Origin: Adiantum capillus-veneris
Lineage: Eukaryota > Streptophyta > Polypodiopsida > Polypodiales > Pteridaceae
Reading direction: 5' to 3'
DNA length: 64,000 nt
Assembly: GCA_014529385.2 (NCBI GenBank)
Contig: CM043944.1
Location: forward strand, 61,095,268 to 61,159,267
This document shows, in pieces, positions 11,380 to 21,849 of the stretch. The translations under genes were made by a program, and so were the position numbers. Numbering within the stretch: position 1 is the first letter of the stretch; the number at the start of each line of letters is the position of its first letter. The notes under the pieces are model-generated. The model saw only the letters and a program-made list of their open reading frames with translations, was not told where the DNA came from and ran no database searches.

Positions 11380-12508
11380 GGTACCTACTCCACAAGGGGA
11401 GAGTTTGTGCAACGACGAACACAGACATTCGACGCCAAATTCTTTATGAATGTCATGATAGTCCAAGTGCAGGGCACCCGGGTATTAAAAAGACTTACGC
11501 TCTCATACGATGACAGTTTTACTAGCCAGGTTTACACGGCTTTGTTCAAGGTTATGTCTTGCATTGCCAAAAATGTCAAGTTAACAAAGCAGAGCGCCTG
11601 AAGGCAGGAGGACTCTTACATCCTTTGGAGATTCCCAATGGGAAATGGGAAAGTATCTCTATGGATTTTATTGTGGGTTTACCAACCACTATATGAGGTC
11701 ATGACTCAGTATGGGTGGTTGTAGACCGGTTAACTAAACTATGCAAGTTTATTCCAACCAAATCGACCATTAAGACTCCAAAATTAGACAAGTTATTTGT
11801 GGACAATCTATACAGGTTGTATGGCTTGCCAAGTAACATTGTGAGTGACCGTGATCCCAAGTTTAATAGTCATTTTTGGAGGGCTGTGTTTAAATGATTG
11901 GATACACAACTCAACCTCAGTACAGCCGATCATCCAGAAACGGATGGTCAAACTAAACAAGTAAACCAAGTGCTAGAGGATATGCTACGCCCATACGTTA
12001 GTAAGAAACAAACAGATTGGGAAGATATCTACCTCTTCTTGAGTTTTCTTACAACAGTGCTAAGTATGTCACGACGGGATTTAGTTCTTTCATGCTCATG
12101 TATGGTTTTTAACCTAGGTCACCCGTTACGGTGGGGTTGGCAGCCAAAAAACTCCAGCAGGTTAAGGATTTTCTCCAAGACCATCTGGATATGTTGAAAC
12201 TCGCTCGTCAGAACGTCCGACAAGCGCATGATCGGTATAAGAAGTACGTTGATGAGAAACATTGGCAAGTTACCTTTGAAGAAGTGGAGGAAGTATTTTT
12301 ACGTGTGCCAGAGGATTTAGAAAATCTGAAAACTAGGCCAACACCTAAATTATCTCCAAGATATTGTGGGCCTTTCAAAATACTCAAGCGAGTTGGTGAT
12401 TGTGCCTACAAACTATCGTTACCCACACACTCTCGGGTACATCCGGTGTTTCATGTAATCCATTTACGTAAGCGATTACATGGGGATGACAATGTCATTG
12501 ACCAATAG
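11380..12508 (+). pseudogene. Integrase of the Ty3 element
   Basis: The zinc-binding HHCC region is recognisable across two frames (HDSPSAGHPGIKKT, CQKCQ near 11450-11580). The core follows: SISMDFIVGLP with the first catalytic Asp, VVVDRLTKLCKFIP, NIVSDRDPKF with the second Asp, and HPETDGQT where the third acidic residue region is altered after a TGA at 11895-11897. The C-terminal part (PRYCGPFKILKRVGDCAYKLSLP, HPVFHVIHLRKR) is well preserved to 12508. A short deletion or frameshift lies near 12130. Confidence 0.85.
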
Positions 12509-12730
12509 ATTCTAGTCGATTTCGTTGAACCTCCTACCCTACCGCATGAACCTGAACAAATTCTTGACTATCATGATTTACGTATGCATCATCGTGTACG
12601 TCGACGAGCTTTAATCAAGTGGAAAGATCGACCTGAGGAAGGTGCCACTTGGGAAAACATTAGTGCTCTCAAGAAGAAGTTTCCCACTTTTGTTTTCGAG
12701 GATGAAAACTCTTCCTTAAGGGGGGAGTAA
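12509..12730 (+). pseudogene. Chromodomain and polypurine tract of the Ty3 element
   Basis: After a TAG at 12506-12508 the frame continues with EPEQILDYHDLR, ALIKWKDRPEEGATWENI and FPTFVFEDENSS: the EPE(x)IL start and the WKxxPxxxATWE core are those of the chromodomain at the C terminus of chromovirus integrases. The polypurine tract lies at about 12718-12730, directly before the 3' LTR. Confidence 0.85.
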
Positions 12731-12900
12731 TGTCAGGACAAGGGCAAGGCTAGGGAGTCGCGGACTACGGCGGACTACGGCCAAGGGCCAGGCTAAGCAA
12801 TGTGGGCAGGGGATCCGTCTAGGGCAAGAGGCTAGGAGCCTGCCTTTATAATGGGAGGTTGGGAGGAGGATCTCAAGGTCTAGCTACCCTAGGCTTTACA
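12731..12900 (+). repeat. 3' LTR of the Ty3 element at 7119
   Basis: 170 bp, TGTCAGGACA to GGCTTTACA. Followed at once by ATTTT, the right copy of the TSD. Confidence 0.93.
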
Positions 12901-13612
12901 ATTTTAGAGGGGAATTTTGGTGCCAAGCAGAAAATGAGCAAGATAATCCTTAAAAGGAACCTTTACAAACTCACACTGATTCAAGGAGATGATATTTCAA
13001 GCCTTAAAAGGAACCTTCACAAACTCACAATGATCCAAGGGAAGGATATTTCAAGCCTCATGAATAGGTTGATGACTATCATCGCTCAATTAACCTACAT
13101 TGAGTGTCAAATTCTCAAAGACAATAAGGTTGCTGTGCTCTTAAGTGTTGTTCCCAAAAATTTGATGATGTAATTTGACAACATCATCACAATGCTAGAA
13201 TAAAAGGACCCTATGTCAACTTTGCAACATGCGATCAATGCATAAATTGAAGAAGAGAAAAAGAAATCAAAGAAGGATTTAACCAATGAAGAGACTTACA
13301 ATGCATCTTCATCTAGGAATGCATCTTCATCAATTAGGACCAATGACTAGAAGTGCTACGAATGCGACAAATCAGGGATTTTTTTATAGATTGCTACAAA
13401 AACAAGTTCTGTAGCAAATGCAGCATCAAAGGTCATCTATTGACAAAATGCCACGATAGCAGCAACAAAAGAAGAGACAAAGGAAAATCCAACCTTGAAG
13501 AGGATGACGATGAAGATCAAGCGGAGGAGAACTACGTTCATGTCTATGCTGCTCTTGATCACTTTTGTGAATTTACTGATTATGGATGGTCTTCTGTCTT
13601 CTTTGTTTGAGG
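12901..13612 (+). pseudogene. 3' part of copia-like gag with CCHC knuckle
   Basis: Continues the gag cut by the Ty3 insertion: LEGNFGAKQKMSK, helix KRNLYKLTLIQGDDI, LMNRLMTIIAQLTYIE, VAVLLSVVPKNL (UBN2-like), LEQKDPMSTLQHAINA, then after a frameshift a perfect CX2CX4HX4C knuckle (CSKCSIKGHLLTKC, about 13409-13450) and an acidic tail ending at 13610. A direct 54-bp duplication (12948-13001 and 13002-13055) doubles the helix of 18 residues. The minus-strand remnant at 1190-1960 is a related copy without this duplication. Confidence 0.7.
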
Positions 13613-13755
13613 GGAAGATTCTTTAATATGTATGATACCATATTAACCCCTACCTTATTCTATGTGCCTACCCTATTCTATGTGACTACTAGCCCGTGTG
13701 GGATTGAATCTCGATTCAACTTAATTTAGTAGAGCCAAAGTCCAAGGGTAGTATT
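13613..13755 (+). other. Spacer and polypurine-like end before the LTR
   Basis: No protease, integrase or RT is encoded between the gag stop and the LTR. The last bases (caagggtagtatt) resemble the purine-rich tract that precedes copia 3' LTRs. Confidence 0.45.
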
Positions 13756-14160
13756 GTTGGGATTATGGCCTTTGGCCTAGACCTTTCAAATACTATGGGC
13801 ATGACCTCTTGTACAATCAGTAGTCTAATCACCCTGTGAGCATGTGAGGACACATGGCCCAACACACATGCCATGGTGAGTTGCACAAGAGTCCAAAAAG
13901 GTATCCCAATCACCCTAGCTTTCCACATTCTATGGAACCACTCTTGCCCTTTGGGAGTTTCTCCTTGACCCTTGGGAAAGATACTTATGTGACCCTTGAC
14001 AGGTGCACCTAGCCATATGTTGGTACTATTTAAGTAGCCACTCATTTGTACACACTCATAGTGTTGTTATTTTATCTCTAATCAAGTTATCATTTTGTGT
14101 CTACACACTCTCTCTCTCTCTCTCTTGCGTTGAGTTGATTACTTATCAATTATATTATAA
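13756..14160 (+). repeat. 3' LTR of the gag-only copia-like element (end approximate)
   Basis: Begins TGTTGGGATTATGGCCTTTGG, repeating the start at 6780. It contains TATA-like 'tatttaagtag' near 14027-14037 and a (CT)n tract near 14108-14127. Without a full 5' partner the 3' boundary is a guess. Confidence 0.45.
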
Positions 14161-14480
14161 TGAATGCTAGCCTTGCTAATCCCCCCTAATCCTTTCAGTG
14201 GCCTTCGTGATCAAAAGTCAGGACAATGCATTATCCACATGATCATGGAGATCACGATCGACACAAGAGAAAGTATAAGCGATGAGGAGACCATGACAAA
14301 GAAGATGAATATAGAGGAGTACATACTCAGAGGGATGGTCATAGAAGGACTCACAATGAGCATGATGACGATGATGAATGGAGAGACTGGAGCAGAAGGG
14401 ATCGAGATGATACTAAGCCTAGGTCTTCAAAAGAGCATCAACCACAAGAACTTGACCAGTTCAACTACATGAACATGATC
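14161..14480 (+). pseudogene. Asp/His/Arg-rich coding remnant, copy 2
   Basis: One frame reads HDHGDHDRHKRKYKR, GDHDKEDEYRGVH, HNEHDDDDEWRDWSRRDRDD and PRSSKEHQPQELDQF. It is clearly related to 6620-6740. The Met-rich open frame in another register is a shadow. The protein family is unknown. Confidence 0.4.
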
Positions 14481-15992
14481 CAAAGGGATGATGTTTGAAT
14501 AACCTATAGAGAGCACGATCACGATGATGAAATCACAGATTGGAGCAAGAGGTGTCATGTATCAACTCTACAAAGTTCAAGGTAGTGGATTCTTTCTCGT
14601 GCATTCTAAATGTCAAAAATAAATAGTGATCCTTTAACAATGGAGGAGAAGCATATCATAACCCTTCAACATTGGAGGAGGATACAAGTATACGGGGGAA
14701 GGGCACATTCCCTACGATATATAATAATTGGGTGAGGTTGGTGCCACCTCCCCACCATTCTTCTTTGGGGCATAAGTATGCAAGCACATAATGTATTAAT
14801 CATGATCTTCTTAACCATGTTTGTAAATCTTTTTATTGTTACCCCATTTGTTGACTTCTATTTGTTCATTGTTGCGAGGTTTGGACAATTAATAACTTGT
14901 ATACACATGCTTTGGGATCAGGTTTTGACGCAAAATATAGGTACATACCTACCCTTACATTGTAGCATATTCGATGGTGATTTACTCTACGATTGTTACT
15001 TGAATCGAACCGTTCCATACGAAGTAATCATGGCACACTAGTTTTTCTTGATGATAAGTTGCTTGCAGGGAATTCCTTTTGCATTCTTGGGATTTTGAGC
15101 TATATGAGGAAGGTTTGTTTGAAGTCATAGCCTCCTGACCTCTAGGGACCTCACAAAGGGACATGATTTTTTTATAACAATTAGACTATATAATTGTGTG
15201 TCATTGTTGTGCTTTTGAAGTGTGTGTGTGTGTGTTAGGCACCCAGAAGTGAAGTATTGATCTCTTGCTGTATTTAGAGTTGCTATTAAATCAAAGTAGA
15301 TCTCGTTGCTCCTTCCAACATTTGAAGAAAAGAACACTTTAGGTTGTGGCAAATTCGAATACTACCTAAAGATTTAAAAGGAAGTCACCACCATGTGTGA
15401 GCCATATAGTCCTACTTCTTCCATTTGTTTGCGCACCTCCCTAAAGACCATACGCAAAATTTTTCCCCTTCTTTTTTAGCAAAAAGCAAGCACAACTACA
15501 TTTACGTGTTATGACACCGCTATCTTCTCCATAGTTTGTAATGCATTGGATTGCCCAAGTCTACCAGTGGATGAGCGAACACAACTGCACATAAAGATAA
15601 GCCAAAATTTGTCTAGCAAGTAGCACCCTTGGTGTATCTATAAATAAATGTTTTTTTCAACAAAAAAATAGACAGCTTACAGCTTTAATTGTCTAGTAAT
15701 GCACTGCACAAGTCGATCTGCAGGCACTTCAATCAGGAGGTGAAAAAGTGAGGTATATTAGTGGCAAAGTTCAAATGGAGAGAACGAAACGACAGTTAAT
15801 CACTTGGAATTACTGATGAAATTCGAGTTCCAACACCCCGAGCCAGTCTCCTGTGTCCACGATCTCCATGAAAGCTCAGCTCAAACTCTCCAAAGATGGG
15901 CCACCTTAGACACTTTCTACACTTGAAGCTGCTTTGAAAACTCAAATCACACAAACCTGGCAGCGCCAAAGGACATCACTTCTTCATACAAG
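14481..15992 (+). other. Upstream region of the host gene
   Basis: No gene seen. It holds a short (GT)n tract at 15220-15234 and AT-rich sequence. The last 200-300 bp before 15993 probably contain the promoter and 5' untranslated region of TRS120, but no unambiguous TATA box or start site can be named. Confidence 0.35.
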
Positions 15993-17428
15993 ATGGAACC
16001 AGATGTGAGCGTGGAAAGTGGGTGTATGATCAGGATTGTGGTCGTGGGCGTCGGTCAAATCCCAGGGTCGTATTTGAGGGACTACATCTCCCTCGTTGTC
16101 AGCCACAAGCAGGTTGATCTCACAAGCGTCAGCTCCTTCTACACAGAACATCAAAAAAGCCCCTTTGCCCAGCAGCCATGGAGCACTGGAAGCCTCTGGT
16201 TCAAGTTTCTTGTGGGGGGTGCCCCCCGCAGCCCATGGGAAGATTTTCAAGCGCAGCGCAAGATACATGGCGTAATTGGCCTCTGCCATTGCCCTACTTC
16301 ACCGGACATTGTGGCTGTCCATGAACAGTTCTCTGCCATTTGCAAGGCTTACCCATCGGCACTTGTCAAGCGCATGCTGGCATTTTTTCCAAGTGATGTG
16401 CATCAGGTCACATTCTTTTCATTTCTACGATCTGTGCATGTGACCCTAAGTTTAGTTGAATGAAAGATGCAACAATGGTTCCTGCATTGTTTAAAATTTT
16501 TAACCACCTCCTTTGAGGCTTGAACTCTCGTTTGGAGTTATTGGCTTGTTAAATTATTGCTTAATAGGCCACAAAGTTTTAACACGCAGAAAGGATGGTG
16601 GTCCTTGTTTATGAATGAAAAGCTTTCTTTTGCCAATTTACTTCTCTACTGCTGTCACATATCTGAATCTTATCTGTTTCTGAAATTATATGTACCTCTA
16701 AATTGCATTTTTAAAATTGCGTGCATCGAAGAAAATTCTTGTGTATATTGTCGACGTTTGTATCGCTTGCACAAACGTTGGTTCATGGTACCACTTTGAT
16801 TCGTTCTTTTAATTTGTAGCTGGCTTTGATGTAGTGCTTGCATGTATTGTTTTTTGGTGGGCAAGGTCTTTTGGGTGATTTTCCTTTCTTTATAGGTTGA
16901 GCAGGAGGAAAAGAAAAGGCAACATCTTATTTTTGTGCCTCCTGCCGACAGGCAAACATTGGAGTTGCACATGCAAACTCTTATGCAGGATATAGCTGCA
17001 AATTTTCTAATGGAATTTGAAAGCTGGGTTCTCCATGCAGAGACTGTCGGTGCAACTCTGACAACACCTTTGGATTCACAAGCTTCGCTAACCAGTGAAG
17101 AGGTATATATGTTTTCCCACTGGCCGTTTACACACTCTAGCGAAGGAAGTGAATTTGGTAATTGTAGCAAGTTTTAGCTAAACCATGATACATTTCTTCC
17201 TGCTAGACTCCCATTATTGTAAGCAAAGAAAATGGTTTTTGGCAGGTGAGTAAGGCCAAGAAGAGAAGGCTAGGCAGAGCTCAGAAAACTATTGGGGATT
17301 ATTGCTTGCTAGCAGGCTCTCCTCTAGATGCAAATGCACATTACAATACTGCAATTGAGCTAGCACGACTTACAGGCGACTTGTTCTGGCATGCAGGATC
17401 TATTGAAGGAAGTGTATGTGCTTTGGTG
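15993..17428 (+). CDS. TRS120 / TRAPPC9 subunit of the TRAPP II tethering complex, first three exons
   Basis: TRS120 is a core subunit of TRAPP II, which acts at the trans-Golgi network/early endosome and the cell plate in vesicle tethering and Rab-A activation. Exons: 15993-16406, 16896-17102 and 17246-17428 (414, 207 and 183 nt, all phase 0; introns start GT and end AG). Together they encode 268 residues with no stop, starting MEPDVS. Blocks shared with plant TRS120 as I recall it: SSFYTEHQKSPF, QPW(S)TGSL(W)FKF, PWEDFQ, IGLCHCP(T)SPD, then MQDIAANFLMEFE, TPLDSQASL(T)SEE, KAKKRRLGRAQKTIGDY and LAGSPLDANAHYNTAIELARLTGD. The family is usually near 1,200 residues, so about a fifth is present. 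The third donor (gtaggt) is followed only by transposon-rich sequence. The first donor (gtcaca) is weak. This is the only host gene seen. Confidence 0.93.
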
Positions 17429-18319
17429 GTAGGTACATTGTCCTTGATTATCCATGGAATTGTCATAACAAGGGAAAGTTTCTTTATGTGAAAATTTAGT
17501 CGATCATAGACTTCCCTTTTTGGTTAGGTGGAACAGTTTGGTTACTGTTGTCTTTTGAAGCAAGTGTTTTGTTTCTATTTTGTAGTGGAGAGTCCTAACC
17601 TCTTCTTTTCTTATCAGAAGAAAATTATATTTCTTATGTTTACGTCTTCTGAAACAATAAATTTTTCTTTATTCACTAGTAAATCCCAAACAGTTTAGCA
17701 GCAGTGCAAGATGTTTGACTTGATGATCCCATCCTCTTGCTCACCCAAGATGCACAAGGGATGGAACTAGGGAGAGATCATTAGCAGAAACAAGGGTAGA
17801 CAACACTGGGTCTGGGTCTCCTTTGCTTGCTTTGGGAGTTGCACCCCATTTATCTATAAGTTTATGTCACGGTGGCTAGAGTTAGGTGGGCTCACTTGCT
17901 TCCAAGAGGGGGCCACAAGTGGAGGGAGCATGTCGGATTTCTTACTCTCCCAAGATGTCGTACAGGTGCTCATCATACAGATCTACCTTTCCCTCTCCTG
18001 GCTAGCTTAAGTGCACCATCCCTAAAGCTAAACATATGACACCACCATCCAATTCGCTCATGATTTAGCTTACATCCGAGGTACTACCTATATAATGGTT
18101 TGTGACACATGGAGTCTGGACTCCTTATCCCACTCACCGTAGAACTCACCACCTCTCTACACTGAGCTGCCATGTATAGCTTTCCTTAACACTACCGACT
18201 TCATTGGGCCATGCCCCAAGATTCAATGGTATGATGGGGTGTGCAGGCTTGCTCTAGTGATGGGACAAAGAGCCCTTGGACTTTTGGCGATACTTGGGCA
18301 AATGAATGCTCTTACACGT
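17429..18319 (+). other. Presumed start of TRS120 intron 3
   Basis: Starts with the GT donor. T-rich intron-like sequence runs to about 17700, then unrecognised sequence with short open stretches but no motif and no further TRS120 block. Around 18290-18319 it meets an LTR-like start. Confidence 0.45.
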
Positions 18320-19586
18320 TGTCACGTGCGCACTTCACTTGCGCTACTTGGACATGCTTGTGCTACAGTCTAGCCACGCGTGAATCACCACTTAAAGTGC
18401 ATTTTGTTAACAAGTGACTTTCCATTTATCCTTGTTGGGATGGCTGCCCGACCCAGGCATTTGTACCTATAAATACAACCCTTGGGTCACCGATATCAGG
18501 CAGAAGAGCAGTGAAGGAGCCTCTCAAGAACCAGCAGAACCTAGCACCCGGTGACCATCACCATCACCATCACCAACGTTTTCCAGATCAGCCATCAGCG
18601 TTTTCAGCAGTAGCGTTTTTCGCTCCCTTCAGCGCCGCGTCGCAAAACCACAGTAGATCAGCCTTGCCCTTGTCACGGTCTCCATTCCCATCACGGCCAA
18701 GACAGCATTTCAGATTTCAGCCAGCAGATCAATTAGCGTTTTTCTGTTTTCAGCCGTCCGATGAGCCCGTAGCCTCGTCGCATTAGCAGATTCCTATCAG
18801 CATTCCCAACGATTTCTGGTTTCAGCCACGAGCATCAAGAGCATTTTCAGATTTCAGCCCATTAGCTTCGACATCATCGTCATCATCGTCGTCGACACAG
18901 TACCCCAGCATCTAGTACCCCTTATGTTGGGGCTTGGCTCTTGCCTAGTTAGCATAGGGATCCTTAGTACCCCATAGCACCCCTCAGTACCTCGTCGTCA
19001 TTGTCATCGTCATCGTCATCGTCATCGTCGTCGAGTCGTCGACATAGAACCCCAGTAGTGCATAGTCGTCGTCGTCGACATAGAACCCAGTAGTACCTCG
19101 TCGTCGTCGTCATCGTCATCGAAGTCGACCTAAAACCCATCAGTACCTCGTCATTGTCGTCATCGTCGTTGACAAAGAACCCATCAATACCTCAACACCT
19201 CTTAGTTACCCACAGTACCTCATTGCTCGTAGTACCCCAACACCCGCAGTACCCTTCAGTATCTCAATAGTACCCAACATCTATCTCAATAGTACCCAAC
19301 ATCAGTAGCATTAGTACTCATTAGCATCAACATCTCAGCATTTAGTCATTGTATCAGCATTGTACAAGAATAAAGAAAGTACTTGCTATGGCAACAGAGC
19401 AAGGGGGCCCTTGAGGATTTGGGACCCGACATTCGGTGGTCTCTTCTCTCTCTCTCTCGTGTCTCTCTCTTTCATTCAATTGAGTTCAGTTCTTTCAAGT
19501 GAAGTAAAGTGTCCCTTGTTTTTGTGCGGAGTACTAGATCCGAGCTAAATCCTTAAACACTTCCGTTGCAAAAGAGAAGAGCTTAT
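18320..19586 (+). repeat. Divergent LTR-like block, relative of family II
   Basis: Starts TGTCACGTGCGCAC, like the family II LTR start. It has a TATA box (ctataaatac, 18468-18477) followed by 'aggcagaagagcag', many 'gcgttttcag'-type words (18598-18850), TCG/TCA trinucleotide arrays and 'agtaccc' repeats (18900-19290), a CT tract, and an end resembling the family II LTR end (cacttccgttgca, about 19570). No TSD, PPT or PBS was found, and element C begins at 19587. A solo or 5' LTR of a related subfamily is my best guess. Confidence 0.5.
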
Positions 19587-20900
19587 TGTCACGTGCACAT
19601 CTAACCCTGTGCATGTGGACAAGCTACTTCAGGTCTAGGCAGGTCAACTTAGGAAGTGTTCTTGCACCTTTGTGAGCCTGTGCGTAGGCCGTGCATGTCC
19701 AGGCACTTAGAGTAGTTGCATATCCTCTGGTTGCACACAACATGATCATCAACATGACAGTCAGTACCCATCATGAGCATTTTACAGTGCACAGAACCCA
19801 TTTTCCCTATTTATCCATTTTTCACTTATTATCAATAAGTGACTTTGTTGGGAAACTGGGTAGGGCAATTTGGCTAAGTTAATATATAAGAAACCTAGCG
19901 CTAGCACTTTCTGGCAGAAGAGGCAATAGAAGTTCCATCAACTTACAGTGCACCTTCTTAGCAAGACCGATAGGAGGCCTAGCGTTTCCGGCCAACAACA
20001 GATCAAGACCAGCATTTTGACTACAATTTCAGCCTAGCGTTTTCAGCAGAACCAGATCAGCCTTGGCGTTTTGGCTACAGATTTTTTGGCGTTTTTACAG
20101 ATTGCAGATAGCCTAGCGTTTTGCAGTTTGCCAGCGTCAGATCAGCCTATTGCCTTAGCATTTTCAGTTTTCAGCACTTATACATAGCAGATCCCTTCCC
20201 CAGCCTCGCAGATCTCACCTACCCGTAGCAGATCCTCGTCGCACCGTCAGATCAGCCAGCGTTTTCAGTTTTAGCCCGCTGTTCGCAGGTTTCAGCCTCT
20301 GCGTTTTCAGCCCATCGTTATCGCGTCGTCACCATCGCACTTATACATAGCAGATCCCTTCCCCAGCCTCGCAGATCTCACCTACCCGTAGCAGATCCTC
20401 GTCGCACCGTCAGATCAGCCAGCGTTTTCAGTTTTAGCCCGCTGTTCGCAGGTTTCAGCCTCTGCGTTTTCAGCCCATCGTTATCGCGTCGTCACCATCG
20501 CCGTCCTCGCCGACACAGTGTCAAAATTCAGCAGTTAGCAGATTTGCAGATTTCAGCAGGTCCTCGTCGTCGTCATCATTGTCGTCGACATCGTCGGCAA
20601 GTCCATTGCATCTAAACCATTGTACCAGATTTGTGCAATCAATAGCATAGACCTCTCTCGCCATAGAGAGGAGGGTCTGAGAACCGTCTGGTGTCGTATT
20701 CTTCTTTCTCTCTCTCTCTCTCTCTCTCTCTCAGTCTCAACACCTTCATTCACAGTGTCATTCACTTTGTTTCTGATCATTGCACTCTCTCACTAAAGGA
20801 ACGGAAGGCTCTCCCTTCCGTAAGTAAAAGGAACCCTTGAGCACAGTTTGGAGCACTCATCTTGAGCAAAGTTCAACATTCACTTCCGCTGCACCTTACA
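19587..20900 (+). repeat. 5' LTR of element C
   Basis: 1314 bp, TGTCACGTGCACATC to GCTGCACCTTACA. TATA box near 19880-19890 (taatatataag). It contains many 'gcgttttcag' words and a perfect-looking 163-bp tandem duplication (20175-20337 and 20338-20500). A hairpin (stems cctctct and agagagg, 20652-20671) lies downstream. Confidence 0.88.
20175..20500 (+). repeat. 163-bp tandem duplication inside the LTR of C
   Basis: Two head-to-tail units starting 'cacttatacatagcagatcc' and ending 'gtcaccatcg'. I see no differences between them, so the duplication is recent relative to the scattered mutations elsewhere. It contains two 'cgttttcag' words per unit. It is unique to this LTR in the window. Confidence 0.9.
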
Positions 20901-21363
20901 TTATATCAGAGCTTTGGCAGTGTTCTGTATCACTCAAGGAAAGAACCACAAGAAATTTTTCTTTGCTTGTTGCGGTCGTACGTAACCCAAGTCCACTTGG
21001 GCGTGTCGTTTCCTAATCGTGTTTTTGAAGAGTGACAGGTAACCCAAGAAAGAAGGGCTTGTCCGACCTCCCCTTGTTCCTCTTTTCACTCATTGAGAGC
21101 GGACCGTGCAATTAGCGGCCGGCCAATCGACGTGACGTGGGAAAAAGCAACCTTGGTGTGAGCGCAAGGCCGCCAAGGGGTGCGCCCGCAGGGAAGAGTC
21201 GAGCTTGGGTAAGAGAAAAGCCTTCTCTAACACAGATTGCAAGCTACAGGAAGAACTCAAGAACCTCAAGAACCTCAAGAACTCAAGGACTCAAGAACCT
21301 CAAGAACCCAAGAACCACAAGAACCCAAGTTTCTTGTGAACTTAAGTACCCAAGATCTAGTGT

Positions 21364-21849
21364 ATGGTCATCACCCGAAGCGGAATGGATACTTTGCGTG
21401 AAAGTGATGAGCATGGAGGTGGCGACGAAGAATTTTCCCTACCAAGAGGTTTTTCCGACCCTCCCCCTTCCCCATCTACGCCACGGGTTGCACCAAATCC
21501 TATGGAGGCTTTGGTCAAGTCGATGATGGACATGATGCTACAACAAGACGCCACCTTGGATCGCGAGCGTGATCAAGCGCGCTTAGCGGCCGAAGAAAAA
21601 AGGAAGACTTGGATCGCGAGCGCGAAGAACGAAGGTTAGCCTTGGAGCATGTGTGTGAGCAAGCGCGCTTGGCGGCCGAAGCAAGAACGGCAGCCTTGGA
21701 ATGTGAGCGTGAGCAAGCACGCTTGACGGCCGAAGAAAGAAGGGTAGCCTTGGAGCGTGAGCGTGAGCAAGCGCGCTTGGCGGCCGAAGAAAGACGAGCG
21801 GCCTTGGAAGTAGAGCGTGAGGCGCAGAGAGACCAATGCATGCAAGAGT
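21364..21849 (+). pseudogene. gag N-terminus of element C
   Basis: Starts MVITRSGMDTLRESDEHGG at 21364, then an acidic/proline segment (FSDPPPSPSTPR) and PMEALVKSMMDMM. After a frameshift near 21600 a coiled-coil of repeated AEERR.ALEREREQARLA units of about 18 residues follows. The same start occurs in A (39170) and D (24233). Interrupted at 21849. Confidence 0.8.

Larger units (their letters stand above)
7119..12900 (+). mobile_element. Complete Ty3 element with very short LTRs and a chromodomain
   Basis: A 5782-bp element bounded by LTRs 7119-7278 and 12731-12900, both TGTCAGG...TTTACA, with a perfect 5-bp TSD ATTTT (7114-7118, 12901-12905). A near-match to the initiator-Met primer-binding site (tggtatcaagagcc, one extra A) follows the 5' LTR, and a polypurine tract (aaggggggagtaa) precedes the 3' LTR. 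The internal order Gag, zinc knuckle, protease, RT, RNase H, integrase, chromodomain is that of a Ty3 chromovirus. Multiple stops and frameshifts disable it. It inserted into the gag of the outer copia-like element. Confidence 0.93.
6780..14160 (+). mobile_element. Gag-only copia-like element, interrupted
   Basis: Parts: an LTR-like start at 6780 (tgttggaattatggccttt), 5' gag at about 6824-7118, an inserted Ty3 element 7119-12900, 3' gag 12901-13612, a purine-rich stretch about 13740-13755, and an LTR starting at 13756 (tgttgggattatggccttt). Only the first 30 or so bases of the 5' LTR remain, so a deletion probably joined LTR to gag. No protease, integrase or RT lies between gag and the 3' LTR, so as seen it is non-autonomous. 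The assignment of the two LTR starts to one element is inference. Confidence 0.5.
19587..21849 (+). mobile_element. Family II element C, 5' part
   Basis: A plus-strand 5' LTR (19587-20900), a PBS variant ttatatcagagc (20901-20912, two differences from tggtatcagagc) and the start of gag. It ends abruptly at 21849, where reverse-strand element D begins. The rest of C is not found elsewhere in the window. The 5 bases before D are AGAGT; the matching TSD would mark where C resumes. Confidence 0.8.

Noticed and set aside
17690-18319. Possible further TRS120 exons
   Set aside because: No frame gives sequence resembling the next part of TRS120, and no acceptor/donor pair frames a conserved block.
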